Part shown: positions 46,074-54,920 of the stretch, one piece after another
Numbering within the stretch: position 1 is the stretch's first letter
Layout: each line of letters begins with the position of its first letter
Source of the DNA: Streptomyces sp. NBC_00443
Lineage (GTDB): Bacteria > Actinomycetota > Actinomycetes > Streptomycetales > Streptomycetaceae
NCBI RefSeq assembly: GCF_036014175.1
Contig: NZ_CP107917.1
Coordinates: 7,006,001-7,070,000 of the forward strand
Direction of reading: 5' to 3'
Length of the DNA stretch: 64,000 nt
Position numbers and translations under genes: made by a program
Notes under the pieces: model-generated
What the model was told of the DNA's origin: nothing
Databases searched by the model: none
The model's input: only the letters and a program-made list of their open reading frames with translations

Positions 46074-47066
46074 ATGCGCCGCAAGGCCGGCCTGGTCCTG
46101 CTCGCCCTTGCCGTGTTCTTCGCGGCGCTGTCCCCGCTGCTGCGCTGGTACGCCTTCCCGCGCCTGGCCAAGATCCCGGCCAACCAGTACCAGGACATGG
46201 TCCTGGAGGCGAAGGACGCGACCCTGCTCGACTACGGCACGATGAAGGCCCGCAAGGTCTCCAAGGTCACCATCGTGCAGACGCTCAAGGGCAACGTCGA
46301 AGCCTCGGAGAAGATCGAGAAGACGGCCGGCAAGGACGTGGTGGTCTGGGACGGCCTGTCCTACGTCGTCGGCCCCGACGGCAAGATGGTCTCCAAGATC
46401 CCCGAGCGCTACATCTTCGACGCCCACACCCAGGAACCCGTCCACGCCACCGGCGAGATGGTCGACGGCGACCCGGTCAAGCGGCAGGGCATCGAGTTCA
46501 AGTGGCCCTTCCTGACGGAGAAACGGGACTACGAGTACTTCGACGCGCAGGCCCGTATCACCGCCCCCATCCACTACAAGGGCACCCAGAACTTCCGCGG
46601 CGTCGAGGTCTACTACTTCGAGCAGACCATCCCGTGGACCAAGGTCAGGTTCCCCAAGACCATGCCGGTCGAGGGCATCACCCCGGAGTCGGTCGCCAAG
46701 ACCGGCACGACCCGCTGGTACACCACCGTCCGCAAGTTCTGGGTCGAACCGCTCACCGGAGCGCCCGTCTACGGCGAGGAGATCCACAAGGAGGAACTGC
46801 GCGGCGGCACCCTGCTCGGGGACCGCGACAAGGTGACGGCGTTCGCCGGCCACGTGAAGATGCGCGAGGACTACATCGTCTCCACGGTGGACCTGGTCAA
46901 GTCCAACCGCACGCTGGTCCTGCTGCTGACGTCGTATCTCCCGTGGGGCTTCCTGACCCTGGGCCTGCTGCTCCTGGCGCTGTCCCTCTACCTGGAGGCA
47001 CGCAGCCGCCGCCCCGGAGACCCGGAACCGACGAAGGACACCGAACCGGAACCCGTCAGCGCCTGA
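46074..47066 (+). CDS. DUF3068 (PorA-like) membrane protein
   Basis: A 330-residue protein anchored at both ends: an N-terminal helix GLVLLALAVFFAALSPLL and a C-terminal helix LLLTSYLPWGFLTLGLLLLA, with a large extracytoplasmic beta-rich region between (RWYAFPRLAKIPANQYQDMV, VVWDGLSYVVGPDGK, ARITAPIHYKGTQNFRG). This layout and the DYEYFDAQARITAP segment define DUF3068, found across actinobacteria with no assigned activity. GGGAGGGAGG lies 5 bases before ATG 46074. Convergent with hrpB, overlapping by 11 bases. Confidence 0.85.
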   Translation: MRRKAGLVLLALAVFFAALSPLLRWYAFPRLAKIPANQYQDMVLEAKDATLLDYGTMKARKVSKVTIVQTLKGNVEASEKIEKTAGKDVVVWDGLSYVVGPDGKMVSKIPERYIFDAHTQEPVHATGEMVDGDPVKRQGIEFKWPFLTEKRDYEYFDAQARITAPIHYKGTQNFRGVEVYYFEQTIPWTKVRFPKTMPVEGITPESVAKTGTTRWYTTVRKFWVEPLTGAPVYGEEIHKEELRGGTLLGDRDKVTAFAGHVKMREDYIVSTVDLVKSNRTLVLLLTSYLPWGFLTLGLLLLALSLYLEARSRRPGDPEPTKDTEPEPVSA

Positions 47067-49533
47067 GCCTGGAGTTCGTGTGCCGGGTCGGCTCGGCGGA
47101 GGCGGGGTCCTCGGGCCACGGGTGCTTCGGATAACGCCCGCGCAGCTCCGCCCGTACGCCCTTGTAGCCGTCCCTCCAGAAGGAGGCGAGGTCCGCGGTC
47201 ACGGCGGCGGGCCGGCCCGCGGGGGAGAGCAGGTGGACGAGGAGCGGCACGCCGGCGACGGACGGCGACTCGTGCAGTCCGAACATCTCCTGCAACTTCA
47301 CGGCGAGGACGGGCTGTTCGGGGTTGCCGTAGTCGATCCGGATTCTGGACCCACTGGGTACGGCCATCCGCTCGGGTGCCAGCTCGTCGAGCCGCCCGGC
47401 CTCCCCGGAGGCCCACGGCAGCAGCCTGGTGAGCGCTTGAGCGGCGTCGATCCGCGCCAGATCGGCCCGCCGCCGCGCCCGGCTCAGCTCGGGCTCCAAC
47501 CACTCGTCCGCGCGCGCGTGGAGCGCGTCGTCGCGGACGTCGGGCCAGGGCGCACCGAGGTGGAGGTGAAGGAAGGCGAGCCGCTGCCGCAGTACGGCGG
47601 CGTCGGGGGACCACCGCAACAGGCCGAGCCCTTCCTGCCGCAGCCCTTCGAGGAGCGCATCGCGTACGAGCACGGGGTCGGCGTCCCGCAAGGGCCGCGC
47701 CGCGAGCTCGATCGCCCCGAGCCGCTCGACCCGCCGGGCGACGACGTCCCCGTCGGCCCAGTGGACCTCCTGGCTCTCGGAGTGCAGAGAGGCCGCCGCG
47801 GACCGGGCCATGTCCTCGTCCGCCACGGCGGCGAGCTGCACACGCGCGTGCCCCTTGCCGACGGGACGGTCGGCGACGGCCACGGCGATCCACGGGGCGC
47901 CGCTCAGCGGGCTGCCGGCACCGAGTTCGGCGCGGGTGCCGGAGGCCATGAGGTAGGAACCGCCGTCGGCCTTGGCCACCCGCTCGGGGAAGGCGAGGGC
48001 GGCGACGAGGCTCGCGGTGCGGTCGTCCACGCTCCGCGCGGCCGAGGTCTCGCTGTTCGCCCGCAAACGCCGCACCTCCGCCCGCCAGCGCCCCGCATAG
48101 GCGTCACCGCCACGCCGAGCCGCCCGCAGAACGCCGGCCAGGTCGTCCCCGTACTCCCTCGGGGCCTCCTCACTGAGCAGCGCGACCGCCTCGGCACCCG
48201 CACCGGATGTGTCCAGGAGCGCCCGGCCCAGCCGGGGATGCAGCCCCAGCCGGGACAGCCCAGCGCCCCGGGCCGTGGCCCGCCCGTCGCAGTCCACCGC
48301 ACCGATGGCCGTCAGTACGCTCCTCGCCGCAGCCATCGCCCCACTCGGCGGCGGGTCCAGCAGCGCCAGCCCGGTCGCGTCCGGATCGCCCCAGCACGCC
48401 GCCTGCAACGCGAACGCCGTCAGGTCGGCCACCTTGATCTCCGGCGACGGGAACCGCGGCAGCCGCACGTCCTCCGCCGCCGCCCAGCACCGGTACACCG
48501 CACCCGGTGCCTCACGCCCGGCCCGTCCCGCCCGCTGCCGGCCGGCCGCCTGCGAGGCCCGTACCGCCGTCAGCGCGCTCAGCCCGCGCGCGTGATCGAC
48601 CCGCGGCTCCCGCGCCAGTCCGGAGTCGACGACCACACGCACCCCGGGAACCGTCAGTGACGACTCCGCGACGGACGTCGCCAGCACCACCCGGCGCCGC
48701 TCCCCGCCGGTCAGCACCGCGTCCTGCACGGCCGCCGGCGCCCGCCCGTGCACGTGCAGCACCTCGACGTCCCCGAGATCCCCCAGCTGCCCGGCCACCC
48801 GCGCGATCTCGCCGGCACCCGGCAGGAAACACAGCACGTCCCCTGCCCGCTCGGCCAGCGCGCGCCGTACCGTCGACGCCACATGCGTCAGCAGCGCCGG
48901 GTCGACCCGCATGCCGTGCGGGGGCCGTACGGGACGTGTCGGCGGTGCCCACACCACCTCCACGGCGTGCGCGACGCCCTCCGCCTCCACCACCGGAGCG
49001 TCGCCCAGCAGGCGCGCCCACCCCTGCGCGTCCGTCGTCGCGGACGCGGCCACCAGCCGCAGCTCCGGCCGCAGCGTCTGACGTACGTCCCACAGGAACG
49101 CCGCCACCGTGTCCGCGTCCAGATGCCGCTCGTGGCACTCGTCGAGTACGACGGCGTCGATGCGCGCCAGCTCCTGGTCGCGCTGCAAACGCTGCAACAG
49201 CACACCGGTCGTGACGACCTCCACGCGCGTGTGCCGTCCGACGACCCGTTCGCCGCGCACGGTGTAGCCGACGCTTTCGCCGGCCTTCTCGCCGAGCAGC
49301 CACGCCATCCGCCGCGCGGCGGCCCGGGCCGCGATCCGCCGCGGCTCCGCCACGACCACCCGCCGCGCCGGTCCCTCGCCGAGCAGCCCGGCCAGCACCA
49401 GCGGCACCAGGGTGGTCTTGCCGGTGCCGGGCGGCGCGACGAGCACCGCGGTGCCGTGCGTGTCCAGAGCGTCGTTCAGACCGGGCAGGACAGCGCGTAC
49501 GGGCAGCGCGTCCAGGGCGTCGTAACGGATCAC
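47056..49533 (-). CDS. hrpB: ATP-dependent helicase HrpB
   Basis: An 825-residue DEAH-type RNA helicase. Motif I is APPGTGKTTLVPLVL (about 34-48), Ia VVAEPRRIAARAAARRMAW, motif II LDECHERHLDADTVAA, III SATTD, V VVLATSVAESSLTVPGV and VI QAAGRQRAGRAGREAPGAVY. The HA2 and HrpB C-terminal domains follow and end in YPKHPWPEDPASAEPT, so it is full length. Its role in actinobacteria is not defined. GTG 49533 has GGGGAGAG 10 bases upstream. It follows the methyltransferase by 4 bases and is probably co-transcribed with it. Confidence 0.94.
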   Translation of the reverse strand: MIRYDALDALPVRAVLPGLNDALDTHGTAVLVAPPGTGKTTLVPLVLAGLLGEGPARRVVVAEPRRIAARAAARRMAWLLGEKAGESVGYTVRGERVVGRHTRVEVVTTGVLLQRLQRDQELARIDAVVLDECHERHLDADTVAAFLWDVRQTLRPELRLVAASATTDAQGWARLLGDAPVVEAEGVAHAVEVVWAPPTRPVRPPHGMRVDPALLTHVASTVRRALAERAGDVLCFLPGAGEIARVAGQLGDLGDVEVLHVHGRAPAAVQDAVLTGGERRRVVLATSVAESSLTVPGVRVVVDSGLAREPRVDHARGLSALTAVRASQAAGRQRAGRAGREAPGAVYRCWAAAEDVRLPRFPSPEIKVADLTAFALQAACWGDPDATGLALLDPPPSGAMAAARSVLTAIGAVDCDGRATARGAGLSRLGLHPRLGRALLDTSGAGAEAVALLSEEAPREYGDDLAGVLRAARRGGDAYAGRWRAEVRRLRANSETSAARSVDDRTASLVAALAFPERVAKADGGSYLMASGTRAELGAGSPLSGAPWIAVAVADRPVGKGHARVQLAAVADEDMARSAAASLHSESQEVHWADGDVVARRVERLGAIELAARPLRDADPVLVRDALLEGLRQEGLGLLRWSPDAAVLRQRLAFLHLHLGAPWPDVRDDALHARADEWLEPELSRARRRADLARIDAAQALTRLLPWASGEAGRLDELAPERMAVPSGSRIRIDYGNPEQPVLAVKLQEMFGLHESPSVAGVPLLVHLLSPAGRPAAVTADLASFWRDGYKGVRAELRGRYPKHPWPEDPASAEPTRHTNSRLRR

Positions 49534-49537
49534 GCTC

Positions 49538-50380
49538 TCAGTCTCTCCCCCTGCCTCCGGCCGAGGGTGCCCCCATCTCGCTTCGCTCGCACACGAAGAT
49601 CGCCGTCCCCGGGATCAGGTTCCCGCGCAGCGGCGACCAGCCGCCCCACTCCGAGGTGTTCCAGGCAGGCCACTCCGGCTCCACCAGGTCCACCAGCCGC
49701 AACCCCGCCGCCACGACGTCCCGGACCCGGTCGCCGATCGTGCGGTGATGCTCGACGTAGACCGCGCGGCCCTCGTCGTCCTGCTCGACGTAAGGAGTGC
49801 GGTCGAAGTAGGAGGCCGAGACGGACAGACCCTCCGGGCCCGGCTCGTCGGGGAACGCCCAGCGGATGGGATGGGTGACGGAGAAGACGAGCCGCCCTCC
49901 CGGCCGCAGCACCCGGCGCACCTCCTTCAGCACCAGCACCGGGTCGGCCACGAACGGCAGCGCGCCGTACGCCGAGCACACCAGGTCGAAGGAGGCGTCG
50001 GCGAAGGGGAGGGCGCCCGCGTCGGCGCACACCAGGGGGAACGCACCGCCGATGCGCAGCGCGTGCTGGAGCTGGCGGTGGGAGATGTCGAGGGCGACCG
50101 GGCGGGCCCCCTGCGCGGTCAGCCAGCGCGAGCACTGGGCCGCGCCGGCGCCGATCTCCAGGACGTCCTTGCCCTTGAGGTCCTCCGGCGGGCCGAGCAG
50201 CTCGGCCTCCACCTCGTCCAGGCCCTCGGGACCCCAGACGAATCGGTTGTCGCCGAGGAACGTGCCGTGCTCGGTCTGGTACTCGTCCGCGTTCCGGTCC
50301 CACCAGCCACGGTTGGCGTGCGAGCTCTCCGCGACGCCGGACTCACGGCGCGTGGCCTCCGGTTCGTACTCTTGGATGAT
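49538..50380 (-). CDS. SAM-dependent methyltransferase, no standard start codon
   Basis: A class I methyltransferase: SAM motif I KDVLEIGAGAAQCSRWL, then RPVALDISHRQL, PLVCADAGALPFADASFDLV and VLRPGGRLVFSVTHPIRW. The conserved frame runs upstream of the first GTG (50212) through HANRGWWDRNADEYQTEHG and IIQEYEPEATRRESGVAE, to an in-frame stop 8 codons before ATCATC. No ATG, GTG or TTG lies in that span. GAGGGAG (50384-50390) is placed correctly for ATC at 50380 or 50377, so the gene may start at ATC, or one base of an ATG has been lost or misread. The substrate is unknown. Confidence 0.75.
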   Translation of the reverse strand: MIQEYEPEATRRESGVAESSHANRGWWDRNADEYQTEHGTFLGDNRFVWGPEGLDEVEAELLGPPEDLKGKDVLEIGAGAAQCSRWLTAQGARPVALDISHRQLQHALRIGGAFPLVCADAGALPFADASFDLVCSAYGALPFVADPVLVLKEVRRVLRPGGRLVFSVTHPIRWAFPDEPGPEGLSVSASYFDRTPYVEQDDEGRAVYVEHHRTIGDRVRDVVAAGLRLVDLVEPEWPAWNTSEWGGWSPLRGNLIPGTAIFVCERSEMGAPSAGGRGRD

Positions 50381-50531
50381 CGGCTCCCTCGTCGTACTCT
50401 TCCGTCACCTGAACGGCGCGGGGCCCTCACGGGGGTGTCACGTGAGGGGTGCTCCAAGGCCTGCGTGGCCTCAGGAGACAGGTTTTGTGCCGGGTATGCG
50501 GTGATCCGCCCCGGGTGGGCGGCTTCGCGCA

Positions 50532-50560
50532 TTGACCCTGTCCGGCTGCCCCCGTATGCT
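50532..50560 (+). promoter_or_regulatory. Strong housekeeping promoter of rpsA
   Basis: TTGACC (50532-50537) and TATGCT (50555-50560) are 17 bases apart, a near-consensus HrdB promoter. Transcription would begin near 50567, leaving a leader of about 190 bases before the rpsA ATG. Confidence 0.8.
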
Positions 50561-50566
50561 ACAAGT

Positions 50567-50759
50567 TGCGCTGTGGGCCTGCGCACCTCAGACGTAGCAG
50601 GCTGCGCTCGCATCTGTTGTATGTCCCCTCGGTTTTCGAGGCGCCATCACCTTTCCCTGGTGGGGCGCTTCCTTGGCTGTCCGGCTTCTTCAGAGCGATA
50701 CGGGCTCCCGGCGTAGCAGTACCTACGACTTCAATGTCCGTACCGGAGCCCTTTCCCAC
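50567..50759 (+). other. rpsA leader RNA
   Basis: The leader is about 193 bases and contains a hairpin GGCGCCATCACC...GGTGGGGCGC (about 50640-50669). No clear Shine-Dalgarno sequence precedes ATG 50760: the nearest GGAG is 12 bases away and the intervening stretch is pyrimidine-rich. S1 mRNAs of other bacteria are autoregulated through structured leaders lacking a strong ribosome site, so this could be the same; that is inference. The remaining 50381-50531, between the methyltransferase and the promoter, holds only a CCCTCACG/CGTGAGGG hairpin (near 50427-50449). Confidence 0.5.
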
Positions 50760-52262
50760 ATGACGAGCAGCACCGAGACCACCGCCACCACCCCGCAGGT
50801 TGCGGTCAACGACATCGGTAACGAGGAAGCTTTCCTCGCCGCGATCGACGAGACGATCAAGTACTTCAACGACGGCGACATCGTCGACGGCGTCATCGTG
50901 AAGGTCGACCGGGACGAGGTCCTGCTCGACATCGGTTACAAGACCGAAGGCGTTATCCCGAGCCGTGAGCTCTCGATCAAGCACGACGTCGACCCCAACG
51001 AGGTCGTCGCCGTCGGTGACGAGATCGAAGCCCTTGTTCTCCAGAAGGAGGACAAGGAAGGCCGCCTGATCCTCTCGAAGAAGCGCGCCCAGTACGAGCG
51101 TGCCTGGGGCACCATCGAGAAGATCAAGGAAGAGGACGGGATCGTCACCGGTACCGTCATCGAGGTCGTCAAGGGTGGTCTCATCCTCGACATCGGCCTC
51201 CGTGGCTTCCTCCCGGCCTCCCTGGTCGAGATGCGCCGCGTTCGCGACCTCCAGCCCTACGTGGGCAAGGAGCTCGAGGCCAAGATCATCGAGCTGGACA
51301 AGAACCGCAACAACGTGGTCCTGTCCCGCCGTGCCTGGCTGGAGCAGACCCAGTCCGAGGTGCGCCAGACGTTCCTCACGACCCTCCAGAAGGGTCAGGT
51401 CCGTTCCGGCGTCGTCTCCTCGATCGTCAACTTCGGTGCCTTCGTGGACCTGGGTGGCGTCGACGGTCTGGTCCACGTCTCCGAGCTGTCCTGGAAGCAC
51501 ATCGACCACCCCTCCGAGGTTGTCGAGGTCGGCCAGGAAGTCACCGTCGAGGTTCTCGACGTCGACATGGACCGCGAGCGTGTCTCCCTGTCGCTGAAGG
51601 CGACGCAGGAGGACCCGTGGCAGCAGTTCGCCCGGACCCACCAGATCGGTCAGGTCGTCCCGGGTAAGGTCACCAAGCTGGTTCCGTTCGGTGCGTTCGT
51701 CCGCGTGGACGAGGGCATCGAGGGTCTGGTCCACATCTCCGAGCTGGCCGAGCGCCACGTGGAGATCCCGGAGCAGGTCGTCCAGGTCAACGACGAGATC
51801 TTCGTCAAGGTCATCGACATCGACCTCGAGCGCCGCCGCATCAGCCTCTCGCTGAAGCAGGCCAACGAGTCCTTCGGTGCCGACCCGGCCTCGGTCGAGT
51901 TCGACCCGACCCTGTACGGCATGGCCGCGTCGTACGACGACCAGGGCAACTACATCTACCCCGAGGGCTTCGACCCCGAGACCAACGACTGGCTCGAGGG
52001 CTACGAGACCCAGCGCGAGGCTTGGGAGGGCCAGTACGCCGAGGCGCAGCAGCGCTTCGAGCAGCACCAGGCCCAGGTCATCAAGTCCCGCGAGGCGGAC
52101 GCTGCGGCTGCCGCCGAGGGTGGCGACACGGCGGGTGCGGCTCCGGCCGCGTCCGGTGGTGGCGGTTCGTACTCCTCCGAGGGCCCGGACAACTCCGGCG
52201 CGCTTGCCTCGGACGAGGCGCTTGCCGCGCTGCGCGAGAAGCTGGCGGGCGGCCAGAGCTGA
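50760..52262 (+). CDS. rpsA: 30S ribosomal protein S1
   Basis: A 500-residue RNA-binding protein with four S1 domains, the actinobacterial form (six in enterics). Domain openings are DGDIVDGVIVKVDRDEVLLD, GIVTGTVIEVVKGGLILDIG, KGQVRSGVVSSIVNFGAFVD and IGQVVPGKVTKLVPFGAFVR. The C terminus is a disordered Ala/Gly/Ser-rich tail ending ALREKLAGGQS. It binds mRNA on the 30S subunit. It has its own strong promoter and terminator. Confidence 0.97.
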   Translation: MTSSTETTATTPQVAVNDIGNEEAFLAAIDETIKYFNDGDIVDGVIVKVDRDEVLLDIGYKTEGVIPSRELSIKHDVDPNEVVAVGDEIEALVLQKEDKEGRLILSKKRAQYERAWGTIEKIKEEDGIVTGTVIEVVKGGLILDIGLRGFLPASLVEMRRVRDLQPYVGKELEAKIIELDKNRNNVVLSRRAWLEQTQSEVRQTFLTTLQKGQVRSGVVSSIVNFGAFVDLGGVDGLVHVSELSWKHIDHPSEVVEVGQEVTVEVLDVDMDRERVSLSLKATQEDPWQQFARTHQIGQVVPGKVTKLVPFGAFVRVDEGIEGLVHISELAERHVEIPEQVVQVNDEIFVKVIDIDLERRRISLSLKQANESFGADPASVEFDPTLYGMAASYDDQGNYIYPEGFDPETNDWLEGYETQREAWEGQYAEAQQRFEQHQAQVIKSREADAAAAAEGGDTAGAAPAASGGGGSYSSEGPDNSGALASDEALAALREKLAGGQS

Positions 52263-52289
52263 ACGCCGGCCGCTGAGGCTTAGCAGTTG

Positions 52290-52327
52290 ACTGAGGGGCC
52301 GTACCTTTCGAGGTGCGGTCCCTCAGT
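52290..52327 (+). terminator. Terminator of rpsA
   Basis: ACTGAGGGGCCGTACCT pairs with AGGTGCGGTCCCTCAGT (two G-T wobble pairs) around TTCG, an especially stable tetraloop, 27 bases after the rpsA stop. No T-run follows. Confidence 0.85.
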
Positions 52328-52351
52328 GCTGCCCGGAAAGGTCGTCCTTCG

Positions 52352-52402
52352 GCTGCGGGCCGGTGGGGGCTGGTCGCGCAGTTCCCCGCGCCCCTAAAGA
52401 GA
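52352..52402 (-). repeat. Dispersed intergenic repeat, copy 2 (inverted relative to copy 1)
   Basis: Read on the minus strand, it carries the same GGGGCGCGGGGAACTGCGCG core as 42335-42362, identical over 28 bases (52368-52395), with a similar GC-rich tail (GGCCCGCAGCC) beyond it. The inverted-repeat arm of copy 1 is absent here. It lies between the rpsA terminator and the PAC2 gene. Confidence 0.75.
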
Positions 52403-52488
52403 CCGGCAAGATCAATGAGCTTGTTCCTCGGGAATGCCCACGCCCGTACGGGTGTTGTGGCGTATGGACACGAGGAGGAGCGGTCACA

Positions 52489-53427
52489 GTGCTTGATCCG
52501 CAGGGTTTGTACGCATGGGAGCCGAAGGGCCTCGCCGTTGTCGACATGGCGCTTGCCCAGGAGTCGGCCGGCCTTGTCATGCTCTACCACTTCGACGGAT
52601 ACATCGACGCGGGTGAGACCGGCGACCAGATCGTCGACGGGCTCCTGGACTCGCTGCCCCACCAGGTCGTCGCCCGCTTCGATCACGACCGGCTGGTTGA
52701 CTACCGCGCCCGTCGCCCGCTGCTGACGTTCAAGCGCGACCGCTGGGCCGAGTACGAGGATCCCACCATCGAGGTGCGGCTCGTCCAGGACGCCACCGGT
52801 GCGCCGTTCCTGCTGCTGTCCGGACCCGAGCCGGACGTGGAGTGGGAGCGCTTCGCCGCGGCCGTCAAGGAGATCGTGGAGCGGCTCGGGGTGCGCCTGT
52901 CGGTGAACTTCCACGGCATCCCGATGGGCGTCCCGCACACCCGCCCCGTCGGCGTCACCCCGCACGGCAACCGCGTCGACCTCGTCCCCGGCCACCGCAG
53001 CCCCTTCGAGGAGGCGCAGGTCCCCGGCAGCGCCGAGGCCCTGGTCGAGTACCGGCTGATGGAGGCCGGGCACGACGTGCTGGGCGTCGCCGCGCACGTC
53101 CCGCACTACATCGCCCGCTCCCCGTATCCGGACGCGGCGCTCACCGTCCTGGAGGCGGTCACCGCGGCCACCGGGCTGGTCCTGCCCGGCATTGCGCACT
53201 CCCTGCGCACGGACGCCCACCGCACGCAGAACGAGATCGACCGGCAGATCCGCGAGGGCGACGAGGAGCTGACCAACCTCGTCGAGGGCCTGGAGCACCA
53301 GTACGACGCGGTCGCGGGCGCCGAGAGCCGCGGCAACATGCTCGCCGAACCGGTGGACATCCCGTCGGCGGACGAGATCGGGCGGGAGTTCGAGCGGTTC
53401 CTGGCGGAGCGGGAAGGCGACAACTGA
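52489..53427 (+). CDS. PAC2 family protein
   Basis: A 312-residue PAC2-fold protein, related to proteasome assembly chaperone 2. It shows [60 protein letters not shown] and the [20 protein letters not shown] block. GTG 52489 ([14 protein letters not shown]) is supported by GGAGGAG 8 bases upstream. Actinobacterial PAC2 proteins have been suggested to act around the proteasome, but activity is unproven and no prc genes lie here. Confidence 0.85.
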   Translation: MLDPQGLYAWEPKGLAVVDMALAQESAGLVMLYHFDGYIDAGETGDQIVDGLLDSLPHQVVARFDHDRLVDYRARRPLLTFKRDRWAEYEDPTIEVRLVQDATGAPFLLLSGPEPDVEWERFAAAVKEIVERLGVRLSVNFHGIPMGVPHTRPVGVTPHGNRVDLVPGHRSPFEEAQVPGSAEALVEYRLMEAGHDVLGVAAHVPHYIARSPYPDAALTVLEAVTAATGLVLPGIAHSLRTDAHRTQNEIDRQIREGDEELTNLVEGLEHQYDAVAGAESRGNMLAEPVDIPSADEIGREFERFLAEREGDN

Positions 53428-53506
53428 GGGCCGTCGGCGACCGTAGTCCAGGGGGAAGGGCGGCCTGCCCGGTGCTTTGTCAGTGGCAGGCCCTAAGCTG
53501 CGGGTC

Positions 53507-54142
53507 ATGCTGAAGGTGGGCCTGACCGGGGGTATCGGAGCCGGTAAGAGCGAGGTGTCGCGGCTGCTCGTGGAGCACGGAGCCGTGCTGATCGACGCGG
53601 ACCGGATCGCGCGCGAGGTCGTCGCGCCCGGCACCCCCGGCCTCGCCGCCGTCGTCGAAGCGTTCGGCGAGGACGTGCTCACCGAGGACGGCAGCCTGGA
53701 CCGGCCCAAGCTGGGCTCGATCGTCTTCGCCGACCCCGACCGGCTCGCCGTACTGAACTCGGTCGTGCACCCCCTCGTCGGCGCCCGCTCCCGCGAGCTC
53801 GAAGAGGCCGCCGCCGAAGACGCCGTCGTCGTCCACGACGTCCCGCTCCTCACGGAGAACGGCCTGGCGCCGCTGTACGACGTCGTGGTCGTCGTCGACG
53901 CCGGCCCCGAGACCCAGCTCGACCGACTCGTCCGGCTGCGCGGCATGACCGAGGAGGACGCCCGCGCCCGCATGGCCGCACAGGCGACGCGTGACAAGCG
54001 CCTGGAGATCGCGGACATCGTCATCGACAACGACGTACCACTGGAAGAACTTCAGCGACGCGTGAAGGACGTGTGGCACGAGCTCGTGCGCAGAGCCCAC
54101 GGAGCCCAGGGGAGCCCTCAGCCCCGCTCGCCCCAGGAATAG
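53507..54142 (+). CDS. coaE: Dephospho-CoA kinase
   Basis: A 211-residue P-loop kinase that phosphorylates dephospho-CoA in the last step of CoA synthesis. P-loop [17 protein letters not shown], the [16 protein letters not shown] substrate region, [13 protein letters not shown] and the lid [20 protein letters not shown] are intact. ATG 53507 (MLKVGLTGG) is the standard family start, although the frame is open 10 codons upstream. It is followed by a TPR gene 50 bases later. Confidence 0.95.
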   Translation: MLKVGLTGGIGAGKSEVSRLLVEHGAVLIDADRIAREVVAPGTPGLAAVVEAFGEDVLTEDGSLDRPKLGSIVFADPDRLAVLNSVVHPLVGARSRELEEAAAEDAVVVHDVPLLTENGLAPLYDVVVVVDAGPETQLDRLVRLRGMTEEDARARMAAQATRDKRLEIADIVIDNDVPLEELQRRVKDVWHELVRRAHGAQGSPQPRSPQE

Positions 54143-54192
54143 GCCCGGCGCGATCGCGCGTTGAACCCTTCCAGTGAGGGAAGGACTTTGCC

Positions 54193-54573
54193 GTGCCCGA
54201 GACCAGCGGATCGCCCGGACGTACTCCGGAGACGCATGTCATCGACTTCCGCGCCGCCGAGCATCTGCTCGCCGCGCGGGATCCGCGGGGCGCGGTGAAG
54301 CTGCTCGACGGAGTCATCGCCGCGCACCCGGAGAACACCGCCGCCCGGCTCCTGCGCGCGCGTGCCTTCTTCGCCGCCGCACAACTGCGGCCCGCCGAGC
54401 TGGAGTTCACCATCGTCCTGGAGCGCGAGCCGGACAACGCGTTCGCGCACTTCGCGCTCGCCCGGACATACGAGCGCCGGGGCCGGCCCGACGAGGCCAA
54501 GCGCCACTTCCGGCTGGCGGCCGCGCTCGACCCGAACCCGCAGTACCTCAAGGCGGCACGGTTCGAAGCGTGA
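54193..54573 (+). CDS. Small tetratricopeptide-repeat protein
   Basis: A 126-residue protein with about three TPR-like helix pairs: AAEHLLAARDPRGAVKLLDG, ARAFFAAAQLRPAELEFTIV and ARTYERRGRPDEAKRHFRLA, each with the small-residue and bulky-residue pattern of the repeat. GTG 54193 has AAGGA about 8 bases upstream. Such proteins scaffold partners; none is indicated. It follows coaE closely and may share its transcript. Confidence 0.8.
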   Translation: MPETSGSPGRTPETHVIDFRAAEHLLAARDPRGAVKLLDGVIAAHPENTAARLLRARAFFAAAQLRPAELEFTIVLEREPDNAFAHFALARTYERRGRPDEAKRHFRLAAALDPNPQYLKAARFEA

Positions 54574-54580
54574 GCGGCGC

Positions 54581-54847
54581 CTAGGGGTGGGGATTCTCGG
54601 GCGGGCGGTACGGCGGTATGTCGCGGCCCGGCTGGTAGTGCGGGCCCTGGTGGATGTGTCTGAGGACCATGGCCATATCGATCGTGATCACCAGCCACAG
54701 CGCCCCACAGGCCGCCGCCCAGCCGGGGCGTCCCGCGAGCGCGAACGCGACGGTACCGAAGATCGCCCACACCACACCCCACACGCACAGCCAGAAACGG
54801 GCCCGCAGTGCACTGCGCGCTGTCCTCGGCTCACTGCCCGTACGCAT
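54581..54847 (-). CDS. DUF6343 family two-helix membrane protein
   Basis: An 88-residue protein with two hydrophobic helices, FWLCVWGVVWAIFGTVAFAL and WAAACGALWLVITIDMAMV, and a Pro/His-rich cytoplasmic tail (GRDIPPYRPPENPHP). The motif GSEPRTARSALRARF at the N terminus fits the actinobacterial DUF6343 family. ATG 54847 with AAGGAG about 11 bases upstream. Function unknown. Divergent from the acyltransferase-like gene across a 9-bp repeat array. Confidence 0.7.
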   Translation of the reverse strand: MRTGSEPRTARSALRARFWLCVWGVVWAIFGTVAFALAGRPGWAAACGALWLVITIDMAMVLRHIHQGPHYQPGRDIPPYRPPENPHP

Positions 54848-54871
54848 CGGGATCACCACTCCTTCCTGAAA

Positions 54872-54907
54872 CGTACTCCTCGTACTGCTCGTACTCCTCG
54901 TACTGCT
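54872..54907. repeat. Four 9-bp tandem repeats in a divergent promoter region
   Basis: CGTACTCCT and CGTACTGCT alternate twice (54872-54907), an 18-bp unit duplicated exactly. It lies between the starts of the DUF6343 gene (54847, leftward) and the acyltransferase-like gene (54921, rightward). Either a binding-site array or a slippage-prone tract. Confidence 0.85.
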
Positions 54908-54920
54908 CGAAGGGGGCCTC

